A stretch of 64,000 nt of DNA from Vondammii sp040505895 (lineage in GTDB: Bacteria > Pseudomonadota > Gammaproteobacteria > Chromatiales > Chromatiaceae), in the NCBI GenBank assembly GCA_040505895.1, contig JBEVXU010000031.1:43741-107740 (forward strand), written 5' to 3'. The notes under the pieces were generated by a model. The model was not told the DNA's origin and ran no database searches. It saw only the letters and a program-made list of their open reading frames with translations. Shown in pieces: positions 15,861-23,500 of the stretch (positions are counted from its first letter, which is position 1; the number at the start of each line of letters is the position of its first letter). Position numbers and translations under genes: made by a program.

Positions 15861-16871
15861 ATGAGACTTTTTTTTAGACAAGTAGGAATAGCTTTAATCG
15901 TCGTGGTCATCGGAGGATGCTCATTGACTGCAAATCAAAAAGTAACAACACAGGCTAAATGTGTAAATCCTGATTTTACTAATGGCGCTAAAAATATCGG
16001 AATTTCTGAGAAACAGTTGAAAGAGGCTTTTGGCGGTCCAAAGCAAGGCCCTCCTAATTTTCCCGAAATTGCTAAAAAATTAGGAATGACCGAGAAATCG
16101 TTCTTAAAAGCCATGAATATTCCAGAGGGTGCCTCATTGTGTCCTCCTCCTGGGAGGTATCGTGCTGAGGACTTGTCCACTGTCACGATTAACTCCATTG
16201 ATTTTAAGATACCTTATAAGATGTTTACATGGGCTGAGTTACCCTCTGACGTCATCTACGAGCGACAACCTGTGCAATCCTATACCAATTCGGATGGTGT
16301 CACACACTATTACGAAGTGGTCTATGTGGAGAGTGGGGACTTGAATTGGTATCAGGCGGCATTTTTAGCACAGGATGCCGGAGGATATTTGGCATCAATC
16401 ACGAATGAAGGTGAAAATACATTCGTCTTCAATTTGGTGTCAGATGAGAAATACTTCTGGTCATTCCCAAAAGAGGGTTCGCACCACGGGATTAGTATTG
16501 GTCCATTTCTAGGGGGGTACCAACCTGAGGGTTCACCAGAACCGGATGGTGGCTGGAGTTGGTTAAGTGGAGAAACTTGGTCTTACAGCAACTGGGCGGC
16601 AGACGAATATTGTGAGGCCAGTCTCTATCCTGATTGTGATAAGAGTCACGATACTCCAACCAGAGTTGATCAAGATCCAAGAATTAGTAACCAGCCCAAT
16701 GATTCTGGTGACGGAGGCGGACAACCGATCATGGGATTTGGTGAAATGAATGTTCCGGTCGCGACATGGGGGGATTATATGGGATTTCTCGGCACATACG
16801 GCGGAGGAGGCGGACCTGGTTACGACGGTTGTTACGGATTTGTGATTGAATACAATAGCAACCCAAATTAA
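15861..16871 (+). CDS. Cassette 9: lipoprotein with C-type-lectin-like domain
   Basis: A 336-residue predicted lipoprotein. The signal peptide ends in a lipobox (VVVIGGCS, Cys near residue 20). Residues about 40-110 are a short segment with two similar helical motifs (GISEKQLKEAFGG and GMTEKSFLKAMNI). Residues about 145-335 have the C-type-lectin fold pattern: YYEVVYVESGDLNWYQAAFL, AGGYLASITNEGENTFVF, IGPFLGGYQ, EPDGGWSWLSGETWSYSNW, QPND, and a closing GCYGFVIEYN. The EPDGGW and QPND stretches are where Ca2+ or sugar-binding residues usually lie. It is likely surface-exposed; ligand unknown. The Shine-Dalgarno AAAGGAGG is strong. A 130-base AT-rich leader inside the cassette could hold its own promoter. 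Confidence 0.8.
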   Translation: MRLFFRQVGIALIVVVIGGCSLTANQKVTTQAKCVNPDFTNGAKNIGISEKQLKEAFGGPKQGPPNFPEIAKKLGMTEKSFLKAMNIPEGASLCPPPGRYRAEDLSTVTINSIDFKIPYKMFTWAELPSDVIYERQPVQSYTNSDGVTHYYEVVYVESGDLNWYQAAFLAQDAGGYLASITNEGENTFVFNLVSDEKYFWSFPKEGSHHGISIGPFLGGYQPEGSPEPDGGWSWLSGETWSYSNWAADEYCEASLYPDCDKSHDTPTRVDQDPRISNQPNDSGDGGGQPIMGFGEMNVPVATWGDYMGFLGTYGGGGGPGYDGCYGFVIEYNSNPN

Positions 16872-16935
16872 GAAAAAGTAAAGGTGCTGTTTCATTTCAT
16901 GCGATACGATAACACCGTTTTAAGTAACACTATAA

Positions 16936-17010
16936 AGATAACAAGTGCACTCAGAGCGAATTCACCCGCCGCTAACGCTCTGGGTGAATCGCCTGATACC
17001 GGCGTTAGCG
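16936..17010 (+). other. attC site 9
   Basis: AGATAAC to GTTAGCG, 75 bp. Stem GCGaATTCACCC with GGGTGAATCGC (one extrahelical A). AGATAAC is the exact partner of GTTATCT in attC site 8. The right box opens cassette 10. Confidence 0.9.
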
Positions 17011-17057
17011 CAGAAAGTTCTGGTTGCTCATGGAATTAGACGAAATACGACACAAGT

Positions 17058-17897
17058 ATGATTTATAAAACTGGCCAATATACAGTCTGTGACCTCCTCC
17101 ACTTCTTAAACGTCGTGCTGCATGACAGAAACTCCGGCATGATGATGAATTTCTTTATACCAGACCGGAGATTCGATGAATTCGCAAAGCTGGTAAGCAG
17201 TTTCGATTGGTTTGATGCGCTTTATTCCGAGATAGTGGAGTACAGAGGGCATTGGACGAACTATTTGCTTTATCCAGAAGAATTGAAAAAAAGTGAATAT
17301 TCACAGCCGATTAGTCAAGAATTTTTTGATACCTATATGCGCAACATTCTTAATGCCTGCAAGGCAAAGGAGCCAGAAGAGTTTCTTTTAAAGGAAATTA
17401 CAAGAGTATTCACCGAAATTGAAGATTTGCACAAGGCGGGGGGTCACTTAGATAACCTTTTGGTTAGGTATGTTCTAGGATTGTTTGTAAACGATCCTTG
17501 GAAAAAATTAGCTTGTTTTAAGAGCGTGATTCAAGAAATTGGTTCTAGTTATGCGGTGAGTGAAAAGCCAAAGAAAATACATATTTTAGAGAATATGGCT
17601 CGAATTCATGGCGCCACTGTGCATATAAATAAAGAAGTGAATTTCGTAAATGCCAAAAATCTAATAGAAGGTGTTGATTTGTCGTTTTCCTCAGAGATGT
17701 ATCCATTAGATATCGAGATGTTCAGGAGTGTGAAGCTTCAAATAGCTCGCGCTACACAGCCAGCATCAGATGCCTTGACAATATTTAGAGAGGCATTTAA
17801 GGTGCCGGAATTGGTGCCCAGAGAGTTTAGGTACTACTATCTTACTCAGCTAGTATCATCTTATGAGTTGTTGCAAGATCATATTGTTGAACAGTGA
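17058..17897 (+). CDS. Cassette 10, first gene: hypothetical protein
   Basis: A 279-residue soluble protein, mostly helical, with no membrane segment or signal. Stretches such as LHFLNVVLHDRN, FDWFDALYSEIVEYRGHWTN and FRYYYLTQLVSSYELLQDHI show no motif I can assign. It begins 53 bases after the attC left box at an ATG without a clear ribosome binding site. It is followed by a second, truncated gene. Between them lies a TAAATCAaCC/GGTGATTTA hairpin (17916-17940) that resembles an attC inner stem but lacks boxes. The two genes could once have been separate cassettes. Confidence 0.65.
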   Translation: MIYKTGQYTVCDLLHFLNVVLHDRNSGMMMNFFIPDRRFDEFAKLVSSFDWFDALYSEIVEYRGHWTNYLLYPEELKKSEYSQPISQEFFDTYMRNILNACKAKEPEEFLLKEITRVFTEIEDLHKAGGHLDNLLVRYVLGLFVNDPWKKLACFKSVIQEIGSSYAVSEKPKKIHILENMARIHGATVHINKEVNFVNAKNLIEGVDLSFSSEMYPLDIEMFRSVKLQIARATQPASDALTIFREAFKVPELVPREFRYYYLTQLVSSYELLQDHIVEQ

Positions 17898-17964
17898 AAT
17901 ACCATAGTACACATCTAAATCAACCTCCTGTGGTGATTTACTTTTGATGCACTGAAGAGGGAAT

Positions 17965-18294
17965 ATGGAAGCATTTCTGAACGGTTTAATAATAGCTACT
18001 GGCAGCATTGTAAGTGCACTCATAGGCGCTTTCGTGGCATTACGAATTGATCACAAAAAGAAACGAAGAACGCAGGATGTTAAGGCTTCCCTGGCTAGGA
18101 GAATTGTAACGAAGGGTGCTTCTGAAGACGTCGACCTAACCGAGTGCGAACCAAATTTCCATAAAGAATATTTTAACTACGAGTTGCCAGAAATCGTGAT
18201 AGATATATTCGAAGATGGCAAGGTTTCTTTTTCAGCAGATGTTCTTAGCGCGTATGTTGATCGAGAATGTAAAAACAAGACACCCATATTTTAA
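17965..18294 (+). CDS. Cassette 10, second gene: membrane-anchored protein truncated by a transposon end
   Basis: A 109-residue protein with one N-terminal membrane helix (about 7-27, LIIATGSIVSALIGAFVAL), a basic stop-transfer (RIDHKKKRR) and a soluble segment. Its last seven residues, KNKTPIF, and its stop are encoded by the left end of the Y1 transposon-like repeat (AAACAAGACACCCATATTTT). The true C-terminus was therefore replaced when that element arrived, and the cassette's closing CGCTAAC box was lost with it. Shine-Dalgarno GAAGAGGGA precedes ATG 17965. Function unknown; treat as a broken gene that still reads as an ORF. Confidence 0.6.
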   Translation: MEAFLNGLIIATGSIVSALIGAFVALRIDHKKKRRTQDVKASLARRIVTKGASEDVDLTECEPNFHKEYFNYELPEIVIDIFEDGKVSFSADVLSAYVDRECKNKTPIF

Positions 18295-18513
18295 CTATAA
18301 AAACAAGACACCCATATTTTAACGAGTCTAAACTGCATTCCTCACATTGGCTCAGTGACCTTTGATACGAATAGCAGCAGACTTTTGGTGAAAGTTCTTG
18401 GCTAAGGATGATTAACTAAAGAAATATACAGCTGTATTCCGAATCACAGCCAAGGTGTCACTTGGATAGGAAATCCGATAGTGAACATTTTGAGGGGTGG
18501 GGCGATGGTATCG
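18271..18513 (+). mobile_element. Solo left end of the Y1-transposase element (copy A)
   Basis: About 240 bp homologous to the non-coding segment downstream of the Y1 transposase gene (20116-20325), in the same orientation. It begins with two tandem copies of the end motif ACAAGACACCCATATTTTAAC (18274-18294 and 18302-18322). Homology stops at ATGGTATC near 18513, where a piece of another transposase begins. No transposase coding sequence is left in this copy. Confidence 0.8.
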
Positions 18514-18723
18514 ACCGCGTCCGTTGCGACTAGTGCGGTGAGGGTTTTTTGGTCGCCGATTCTTGCAAAGGAAGAGGTATCTGTCCCTCCTGTAACACCA
18601 AGTGCATGGCGGAAACAGCCGCCCACCTGGTCGGGCATTTCTTCCCGCAGGCGCCGGCCGGTAGGGCAGTGGGTGATTACCCTGCCGAAGCGGATGCGCT
18701 ACTTCCTTCTTCAGTATCCCTAA
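18505..18723 (+). pseudogene. Remnant of an IS91-type transposase zinc-binding domain
   Basis: The plus strand encodes, in one frame, RVRCD-stop-CGEGFLVADSCKGRG followed by ICPSCNTKCMAETAAHLVGH. After a frame change it continues RPVGQWVITLPKRMRYFL. The Cys-x-x-Cys pairs, CKGRGxCPSC, the MAETAAHLV helix and the QWVxxLPxRxRYFL strand are the N-terminal zinc region of IS91/ISCR-like Y2 transposases. An in-frame TAG and at least one frameshift disable it, and everything downstream is missing. It ends against the hisG terminal region. Confidence 0.75.
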
Positions 18724-18750
18724 AGAAAATTCCTATCCCTGCGTTGGAAA

Positions 18751-19635
18751 TCACTCGATTATCTTGTTGATGGGCATCTCTATGATGCCACGGGCGCCGG
18801 CCAAGTGGAGCCGTGGCAGTAAGTCACGCACCAGCTTCTCTTCCACCACCGTACTGATGTCCACCCACTCAGGATCTGACAGGGTGGAGACGGTGGGTGT
18901 GGATAGGGCCGGCAACAGAGCCAGTACGCCATCGATATTGTTGCGTGGAACGTTCATCGCCAGGGTAACCCTTGTGGCGGCACGTATCGCTCCTTCAAGT
19001 AGCATCAATAAACGGTCGATCTTGTCCTTCTTCCACTCATCCTGCAGCGAGTCGTTGTTGGCGATGAAGCGTGGGGTACTCTCCAGCACGACATGCATCA
19101 CTTTGAGGTTGTTGGCCCGCAGGCTCGATCCGGTTTCTGAGACATCCACTATGGCATCCGCCAGAATCGGTGGTTTCACCTCGGTTGCGCCCCAGGAGAA
19201 CTCCACATCGGCAGTGACACCATGATCGGCCAGAAAACGCCGGGTCATGCCGGCTGCTTCGGTGGCGATACGCTTCCCTTCCAGATCTTTGACGTCGTCG
19301 AAGGGTGAGCCCTCTTTGGATGCCATCACCCAGCGTACCGTGCCGTAGTTCGACCAGGGCGCTTTGAGGTCGGCCAGTTCCTGCACATCGGCACCGGTCT
19401 CCAGTATCCAGTCGAGGCCGGTGATGGCGCAGTCCAGTACTCCCAGTTCTACATAGCGGGCCATCTCCTGGGGTCTGATCAGAATACACTGAAGCTCAGA
19501 ATCATCGATATCGGGGTAGTAGGAGCGACCTGAGATGTGCAGATTGAATCCGGCACGGGCAAAGAGCTTTTTTGTTGTCTCCTGCAGGCTCCCCTTGGGG
19601 ATGCCTATGCGCAGGCGGGTCTCATCGGTCATCAT
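18751..19635 (-). CDS. hisG: ATP phosphoribosyltransferase, long form
   Basis: A 294-residue HisG, first enzyme of histidine biosynthesis: it joins ATP and PRPP to give phosphoribosyl-ATP. Visible landmarks are the N-terminal RIGIPKGSLQETTKKLFARA, the VELGVLDCAITGLDWI region, RIATEAAGMTRRFL, and the PRPP loop region DAIVDVSETGSSLRANNLKV. The long C-terminal domain (about 215-294, with STLSDPEWVDISTVV and GARGIIEMPI) is the ACT-like regulatory part, so this is the homohexameric form that needs no HisZ and is feedback-inhibited by histidine. The ATG overlaps the hisI stop by four bases, so the two are coupled. Downstream of it is only mobile-element debris. Confidence 0.95.
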   Translation of the reverse strand: MMTDETRLRIGIPKGSLQETTKKLFARAGFNLHISGRSYYPDIDDSELQCILIRPQEMARYVELGVLDCAITGLDWILETGADVQELADLKAPWSNYGTVRWVMASKEGSPFDDVKDLEGKRIATEAAGMTRRFLADHGVTADVEFSWGATEVKPPILADAIVDVSETGSSLRANNLKVMHVVLESTPRFIANNDSLQDEWKKDKIDRLLMLLEGAIRAATRVTLAMNVPRNNIDGVLALLPALSTPTVSTLSDPEWVDISTVVEEKLVRDLLPRLHLAGARGIIEMPINKIIE

Positions 19636-20030
19636 TTCTTGTACACCTCTTTGGGATCAAACACCTGTACACCGACATCAACCACCGCATCACTATCCAC
19701 TCTGCGGAAGAAGCAAGAGCGTTTCCCGGTATGACAGGCCGCATCGCCGATCTGTTCAACCTTCATCAGGATGGCGTCACCGTCGCAATCGATGTAGAGC
19801 TCCCTGACCTTCTGAACGTTGCCACTCTCCTCCCCCTTGTGCCAGAGTTTCTGGCGTGAGCGGCTCCAGTAGACCGCTTCGCCCAGCTCAAGGGTCATGC
19901 CCAGGGATTCTTCGTTCATATTGGCCAGCATCAGGATCTCTCCGGTGTTGGCATCCTGTGCAATCGCCGTTACCAGACCGTTTCCCTTGGTGAAGTCGAC
20001 CGCATTCAATAGTTCTTGGTTAAGCGCCAT
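19632..20030 (-). CDS. hisI: Phosphoribosyl-AMP cyclohydrolase
   Basis: A 132-residue HisI, the third step of histidine synthesis, opening the adenine ring of phosphoribosyl-AMP. Typical segments are GLVTAIAQDANTGEILMLAN, MNEESL, GEAVYWSRSRQKLWHKGEES with the start of the metal site, GNVQKV, IDCDGDAILMKVEQIG and AACHTGKRSCFF. The Cys of DCDGD and the Cys/His of CHTGxxSCF form the zinc site. It lacks the HisE pyrophosphohydrolase domain that is fused in enterobacteria. It is the first gene of a two-gene operon with hisG, an arrangement separate from the main his operon. The promoter must lie in the 85 bases between 20031 and the Y1 element's left end. Confidence 0.95.
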   Translation of the reverse strand: MALNQELLNAVDFTKGNGLVTAIAQDANTGEILMLANMNEESLGMTLELGEAVYWSRSRQKLWHKGEESGNVQKVRELYIDCDGDAILMKVEQIGDAACHTGKRSCFFRRVDSDAVVDVGVQVFDPKEVYKK

Positions 20031-20115
20031 AGTGTTGTGATCAGTATTGGGGTGAAATTAAGCCGCGTATTATAACACCCTTTCAATAACCATGGAGCAG
20101 AACAAAAAAACAACA

Positions 20116-21429
20116 ACAAGACACCCATATTTAAACGAATCTAAACTGCATCCTCACATTGGCTCAGCGCCCTTTGAAATGAATAGCAGCTGACTTTTGG
20201 TGAAAGTTCTCGGCTAAGGATGATTAACTCAAGAAATACACAGCTGTATTCCAAATCACAGCCAAGGTGTCGCTGGGATAGGAAATCCGATAGTGAACAT
20301 TTTGAGGAGTGGGGTGATGGTATCAGATTGTCAGTAACTGCCGGCAGGCTACAATGCCATGGACCCAGCGTTGGCCAAGTTTTTCACAAGCAGCATGGAT
20401 TCGATCGGCTCGCCCAACCAGGGATCTAAAGCGACTTTCGAATGAGGTGGTCATATACAGCCATGATTTGGGATCGATCTGCAGGCGGTCAAGTATGGGG
20501 GGCAGGGTAGAAGGGATGGCACCACGTTTATCGTCCCGCATAGCTCTTCCTGTCCAATCCACCAGTTCAAGGTAATCCTCAAGACGGAAGGGTAGTCCCT
20601 TGGGCATAGGTTCCCTGGGGTAGCCGGCAAATGGCTGGAGTTCTGGTGGCTGGGTGGGGCGCTCTGTTTTCTGGTGCAGTACATCACTACCGCTCGTGCC
20701 TTTTATAGCCTGAATACGGCGATGTATAGAGGTGTAATCTGATGATTCCGGCGTCTCCGCTATTCCTGCCCTGATGGGATTGAGGTCGACATAGGCCATA
20801 CAGGCGGCCAGTGCAGCTTCATCAAGGAGCGCCTGGCACTTGAAGCGGCCTTCCCAAAAGCGACCGGTACAGCCATCTTCGGCATTAGCTTGGCGTGCAA
20901 TGGTTTCGTTGAGACAGCGCATAAACCAGCTCACCGAGGAAAGACGCTCTCTCCAGCATTCAGCCAATCGTTCAACCTGTCCCAACTCAGCTTTGCACAT
21001 CGGCTCATTTCTTAGAAAGCGCTGACTCAACGAGTTGCCGTTGAACAGCCCATGCCATTGTTCAATGACTTCATGGAGTGACCAGCCTTGTGCGCGTGCT
21101 CTATCGATGTAGAGCACTAAATGAGTGTGGTTGTGCATAACTGAAAATGCACTGATATCAATTGCAAAGTAGTGAGGCAATTCCAGTAACCGCTTCTCTA
21201 TCCACCCACGGCGATGTTCATAGGACCGCCCTGTAAGTTGATCGGTGCCGCAGAGAAAGGCCCGGCGTACACAGCGTGAAACGCAGTGATAGTAGGGTGT
21301 GGCATCAAGGCTGATAAGGCTCTTTCTTGGTTTTGGCATGCTCTTTCCTTGAGATTTAAGTTTTCCGTACGTTCTCTATTATGGCATGCCGAATGGGGAT
21401 GTCAATTTATGGGTGTCCAGAAACAAGCT
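20116..21429 (-). mobile_element. Y1 (HUH) transposase element, complete copy (copy B)
   Basis: The element runs from ACAAGACACCCATATTTAAA (left end, about 20116) to GATGTCAATTTATGGGTGTC (right end, about 21398-21429). The ends share the inverted motif GACACCCATA / TATGGGTGTC. About 205 bp of conserved non-coding DNA separates the left end from the transposase stop codon. Copies A (18271-18513) and C (about 22100-22406) share these parts, which is how the limits were set. IS200/IS605-type elements do not have strict inverted repeats, so the exact ends are approximate. Confidence 0.75.
20323..21339 (-). CDS. IS200-like Y1 transposase (REP-associated tyrosine transposase type)
   Basis: A 338-residue protein of the Y1 transposase group. 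The N-terminus MPKPRKSLISLDATPYYHCV with SRCVRRAFLCG is the typical opening. The HUH metal site is MHNHTHLVLYID, preceded by FAIDISAFSVM. Then follow GRFWEGRFKCQALLDEAAL and MAYVDLNPIRAGIAETPE, where the Tyr of YVDLNP is the probable catalytic nucleophile. These enzymes cut single-stranded DNA at hairpin-flanked ends. At 338 residues it is longer than IS200 TnpA (about 150), as is usual for this chromosomal subgroup. It appears intact, so it could act on the deleted copies nearby. Confidence 0.9.
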   Translation of the reverse strand: MPKPRKSLISLDATPYYHCVSRCVRRAFLCGTDQLTGRSYEHRRGWIEKRLLELPHYFAIDISAFSVMHNHTHLVLYIDRARAQGWSLHEVIEQWHGLFNGNSLSQRFLRNEPMCKAELGQVERLAECWRERLSSVSWFMRCLNETIARQANAEDGCTGRFWEGRFKCQALLDEAALAACMAYVDLNPIRAGIAETPESSDYTSIHRRIQAIKGTSGSDVLHQKTERPTQPPELQPFAGYPREPMPKGLPFRLEDYLELVDWTGRAMRDDKRGAIPSTLPPILDRLQIDPKSWLYMTTSFESRFRSLVGRADRIHAACEKLGQRWVHGIVACRQLLTI

Positions 21430-21498
21430 GCAGAAACAAGCTATGGGTGTCCAGAAACAAGCTGGGGATGTCAATTTATGGGTGTCCAGAAACAAGCT
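21398..21498 (+). repeat. Triplicated right end of the Y1 element
   Basis: ATGGGTGTCCAGAAACAAGC followed by T occurs three times, at 21409-21429, 21443-21463 and 21478-21498. The first and third are preceded by GGGGATGTCAATTT, and a partial GCAGAAACAAGCT unit lies between the first two. This suggests repeated one-ended insertions or slippage at the same target. The end is the same as that of copy C near 22374-22405. Confidence 0.8.
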
Positions 21499-21670
21499 GA
21501 CAAAGCACCCGCCATTCCTGTGAGGAGCGTCTACCGCTGACAAGAGTGTCGGAAACAGAGAACTGATTCTGTTCGTATGCTCCTGTTTTCGGGTAATATT
21601 GAAGACCTTAGTTCAGTTTTTGGCAAGAACCTGAGACTTAACTTTCATTTGTAAAAGGAGACAAACCAAG

Positions 21671-22096
21671 ATGAAAAAGGCTATATCGATAACTGCATCT
21701 CTTCTCTACTCCCTTGCTACCACGGTGATGGCAACCGAAATCAATATGCAGGAAGGTATGTGGGAGATTCAAACCAAGATCGAAATGCAGGGAATGCCCT
21801 ATGCGGTACCGCCCACCAGCCACAGCCAGTGCATCACCAAGGAAGAGATGGTTCCAGGCAACAAGGCGGAAAACAGTGGCTGTGAAGTGACAGACATCAC
21901 CAACACCGGTGATACCGTCACATGGGCGATGAGATGTGATCAACAGGGCACAAAAACCACCAGTAAAGGGAGCGTGACCTATAGCGGTAGCACCTTTAAG
22001 GGCGAGGTGATCATGCAGACTCAGTATCCCGGGAGTGGAAGTGTAATGACAATCAGCAGCTACATGGACGGAAAATACAAAGGTGCGTGTCAGTAG
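21671..22096 (+). CDS. DUF3617 family secreted protein
   Basis: A 141-residue protein with a cleavable signal peptide (MKKAISITASLLYSLATTVM, cleavage after ATA/ATEI region). The mature part shows the DUF3617 pattern: MQEGMWEIQTKIEMQGMPYA, SQCITKEEMVPGN, a second Cys in SGCEVTDI, TWAMRCDQQG, and a final YKGACQ. DUF3617 proteins are periplasmic, with conserved cysteines and no established function. The Shine-Dalgarno AAAAGGAGACAA precedes ATG 21671. The gene lies alone between copy B and copy C of the Y1 element, so its surroundings are rearranged, but the ORF is intact. Confidence 0.85.
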   Translation: MKKAISITASLLYSLATTVMATEINMQEGMWEIQTKIEMQGMPYAVPPTSHSQCITKEEMVPGNKAENSGCEVTDITNTGDTVTWAMRCDQQGTKTTSKGSVTYSGSTFKGEVIMQTQYPGSGSVMTISSYMDGKYKGACQ

Positions 22097-22099
22097 GAG

Positions 22100-22406
22100 A
22101 TAATTAACATATTCGCTCAGTGCCTTTTATATGGATAACAGCTGACTTTTGCTGAAAGTTATCGGCTATGGCAGATTAGATCGAGAGGCTCATAGCTGTA
22201 TTCAAGATCACGGCGAAGATGCGGCCTGGGTAGGAAATTCATTGGTGAATTTATTGAGGAGTGAGGGGACGATGGTATCAGGTTGTCAGTAACTGCCGAC
22301 AGGCTCTAAATTATATGGCCCCAGCATTGGCCAAGTTTCTCACAAGCCGCATGGATTTGATCGGCTCGCCCGACGATGTCAATTTGTGGGTGTCCGGAAA
22401 CGAGGG
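22100..22406 (-). mobile_element. Internally deleted Y1-element derivative (copy C)
   Basis: About 300 bp that joins a diverged left non-coding end and the last roughly 110 bases of the transposase gene (22285-22372, matching 20330-20420) directly to the right end GATGTCAATTTGTGGGTGTC (22374-22393). Nearly all of the transposase is deleted, making a small non-autonomous derivative. It sits immediately upstream of the aminopeptidase gene and would supply an artificial 5' extension to that ORF. Confidence 0.8.
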
Positions 22407-22419
22407 TAAGTTATGCAGT

Positions 22420-23463
22420 ATGTGGTTTCGCACTTTTCTCTCTATTATCCTTTTTTTCTCCCTATCCGGGTGTAGTAGTCTGGGTTATTACGCTCAATCT
22501 ATCGGCGGTCATCTTGACCTGATGGGTAGGAGCCGCTCTATTGACCAGCTGTTGGTGGATCCGGCAACAGGCGGCAAATTACGGCAACGGCTGCAGCGCG
22601 TACAGGAGATACGGCGTTTTGCTACAGAGCAGCTGCGGTTGCCGGATAACGACAGCTATCGCAGCTATGCCGATCTGGAGAGGAAGGCAGTAGTGTGGAG
22701 TGTGATAGCCACCCCGCAGCTCTCCATGAAGCCTATGACCTGGTGCTACCCGTTTATCGGCTGTGCTGCCTATCGCGGTTACTTTTCCCGCCAACAGGCT
22801 GATGTTTATGCCGGTGAGTTGAGATTGCAGGGATTGGATGTGACGGTGGAGGCGGTACCTGCTTACTCAACCCTGGGTTGGTTTGATGATCCCCTGCCGA
22901 GTACGGTGATTGATTGGCAGGAACCCCATATTGCCGGATTGATCTTTCATGAGCTAGCTCATCAGCAGCTCTATGTTAAGGGTGACAGCGCTTTTAACGA
23001 GGCTTTTGCCGCCACTGTTGAAAGGGTGGGGGTGGAGCGCTGGCTGATCTCCACCGCCGATGATTCCTTACTTGCTGACTGGACCGGTTCGCAGGAACGT
23101 AAGCGGGAGTTCATCAATTTACTGCTGGAGAGCCGACAGCGTTTGATTGATATCTACACCAGTGCCCTGCCGGAGGATGAAAAGCGGTCAGGAAAACAGG
23201 CCGAGTTCAGCCGGTTGCGCACAGAGTATCGCTTGCTGAAAGAGCGGTGGGGTGGTCATCGGGGCTACGATCATTGGTTTCAACGTGAGTTAAACAACGC
23301 CCGACTCGCCTCCATCGCCACCTATGAACACTGGGTGCCGGGTTTTCTACAGCTGATGCGGCAAGCGGAAGGGGATATGGAGAGTTTTTATCAGGCCTGT
23401 GAGTTGCTGGGTGCCTTGCCTGAGGAGTTGCGCCATCAGCGTATGAATCAGCTTGCTGACTAA
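22420..23463 (+). CDS. Predicted aminopeptidase lipoprotein (COG4324-like)
   Basis: A 347-residue predicted zinc aminopeptidase of the PF10023 family. The signal peptide MWFRTFLSIILFFSLSGCSS ends in a lipobox (LSGC), so it is an outer- or inner-membrane lipoprotein. The zinc site is LIFHELAHQQLYVKGDSAFN, with HELAH and a downstream Glu in FNEAFAATVE. Other family landmarks are SIGGHLDLM, the WCYPFIGCAAYRGYF segment and STLGWFDDPLPST. I chose ATG 22420 because the reading frame upstream belongs to the Y1-element copy C and lacks a signal peptide. Substrate unknown. Confidence 0.88.
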   Translation: MWFRTFLSIILFFSLSGCSSLGYYAQSIGGHLDLMGRSRSIDQLLVDPATGGKLRQRLQRVQEIRRFATEQLRLPDNDSYRSYADLERKAVVWSVIATPQLSMKPMTWCYPFIGCAAYRGYFSRQQADVYAGELRLQGLDVTVEAVPAYSTLGWFDDPLPSTVIDWQEPHIAGLIFHELAHQQLYVKGDSAFNEAFAATVERVGVERWLISTADDSLLADWTGSQERKREFINLLLESRQRLIDIYTSALPEDEKRSGKQAEFSRLRTEYRLLKERWGGHRGYDHWFQRELNNARLASIATYEHWVPGFLQLMRQAEGDMESFYQACELLGALPEELRHQRMNQLAD

Positions 23464-23500
23464 GTGATATGTTTCCTGTGGGGCATTGACAGGAGTTGTG

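Larger units (their letters stand above)
5858..17010 (+). mobile_element. Integron cassette array lacking an integrase (CALIN), nine complete cassettes
   Basis: Nine attC sites at 6196-17010 delimit nine cassettes, all with genes on the plus strand and each ending at or near its gene's stop codon. For every cassette the left box (from the preceding attC) is the exact reverse complement of its right box. The pairs are GTTATGG/CCATAAC, GTTAGGT/ACCTAAC, GTTATAA/TTATAAC, GTTATGC/GCATAAC (twice), GTTAGAT/ATCTAAC, GTTAAGT/ACTTAAC, GTTAGCG/CGCTAAC and GTTATCT/AGATAAC. This is expected if each piece once circulated as a cassette with one intact attC. A tenth cassette starts at 17005 (box GTTAGCG), but its closing CGCTAAC is missing. 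No intI-like tyrosine recombinase is present in the window. Confidence 0.93.

Noticed and set aside
4500..18300. Integron integrase gene next to the cassette array
   Set aside because: I looked for tyrosine-recombinase motifs on both strands. None of the ORFs shows the Arg-His-x-x-Arg...Tyr pattern, and the gaps are too short.
18444..18723. Several short ORFs of 64-80 codons around 18.5 kb taken as genes
   Set aside because: They are frames across the solo transposon end and the IS91-like remnant, which explain the coding texture better.
22261..22419. N-terminal extension of the aminopeptidase
   Set aside because: These codons come from the deleted transposon copy and remove the lipoprotein signal from the N-terminus.
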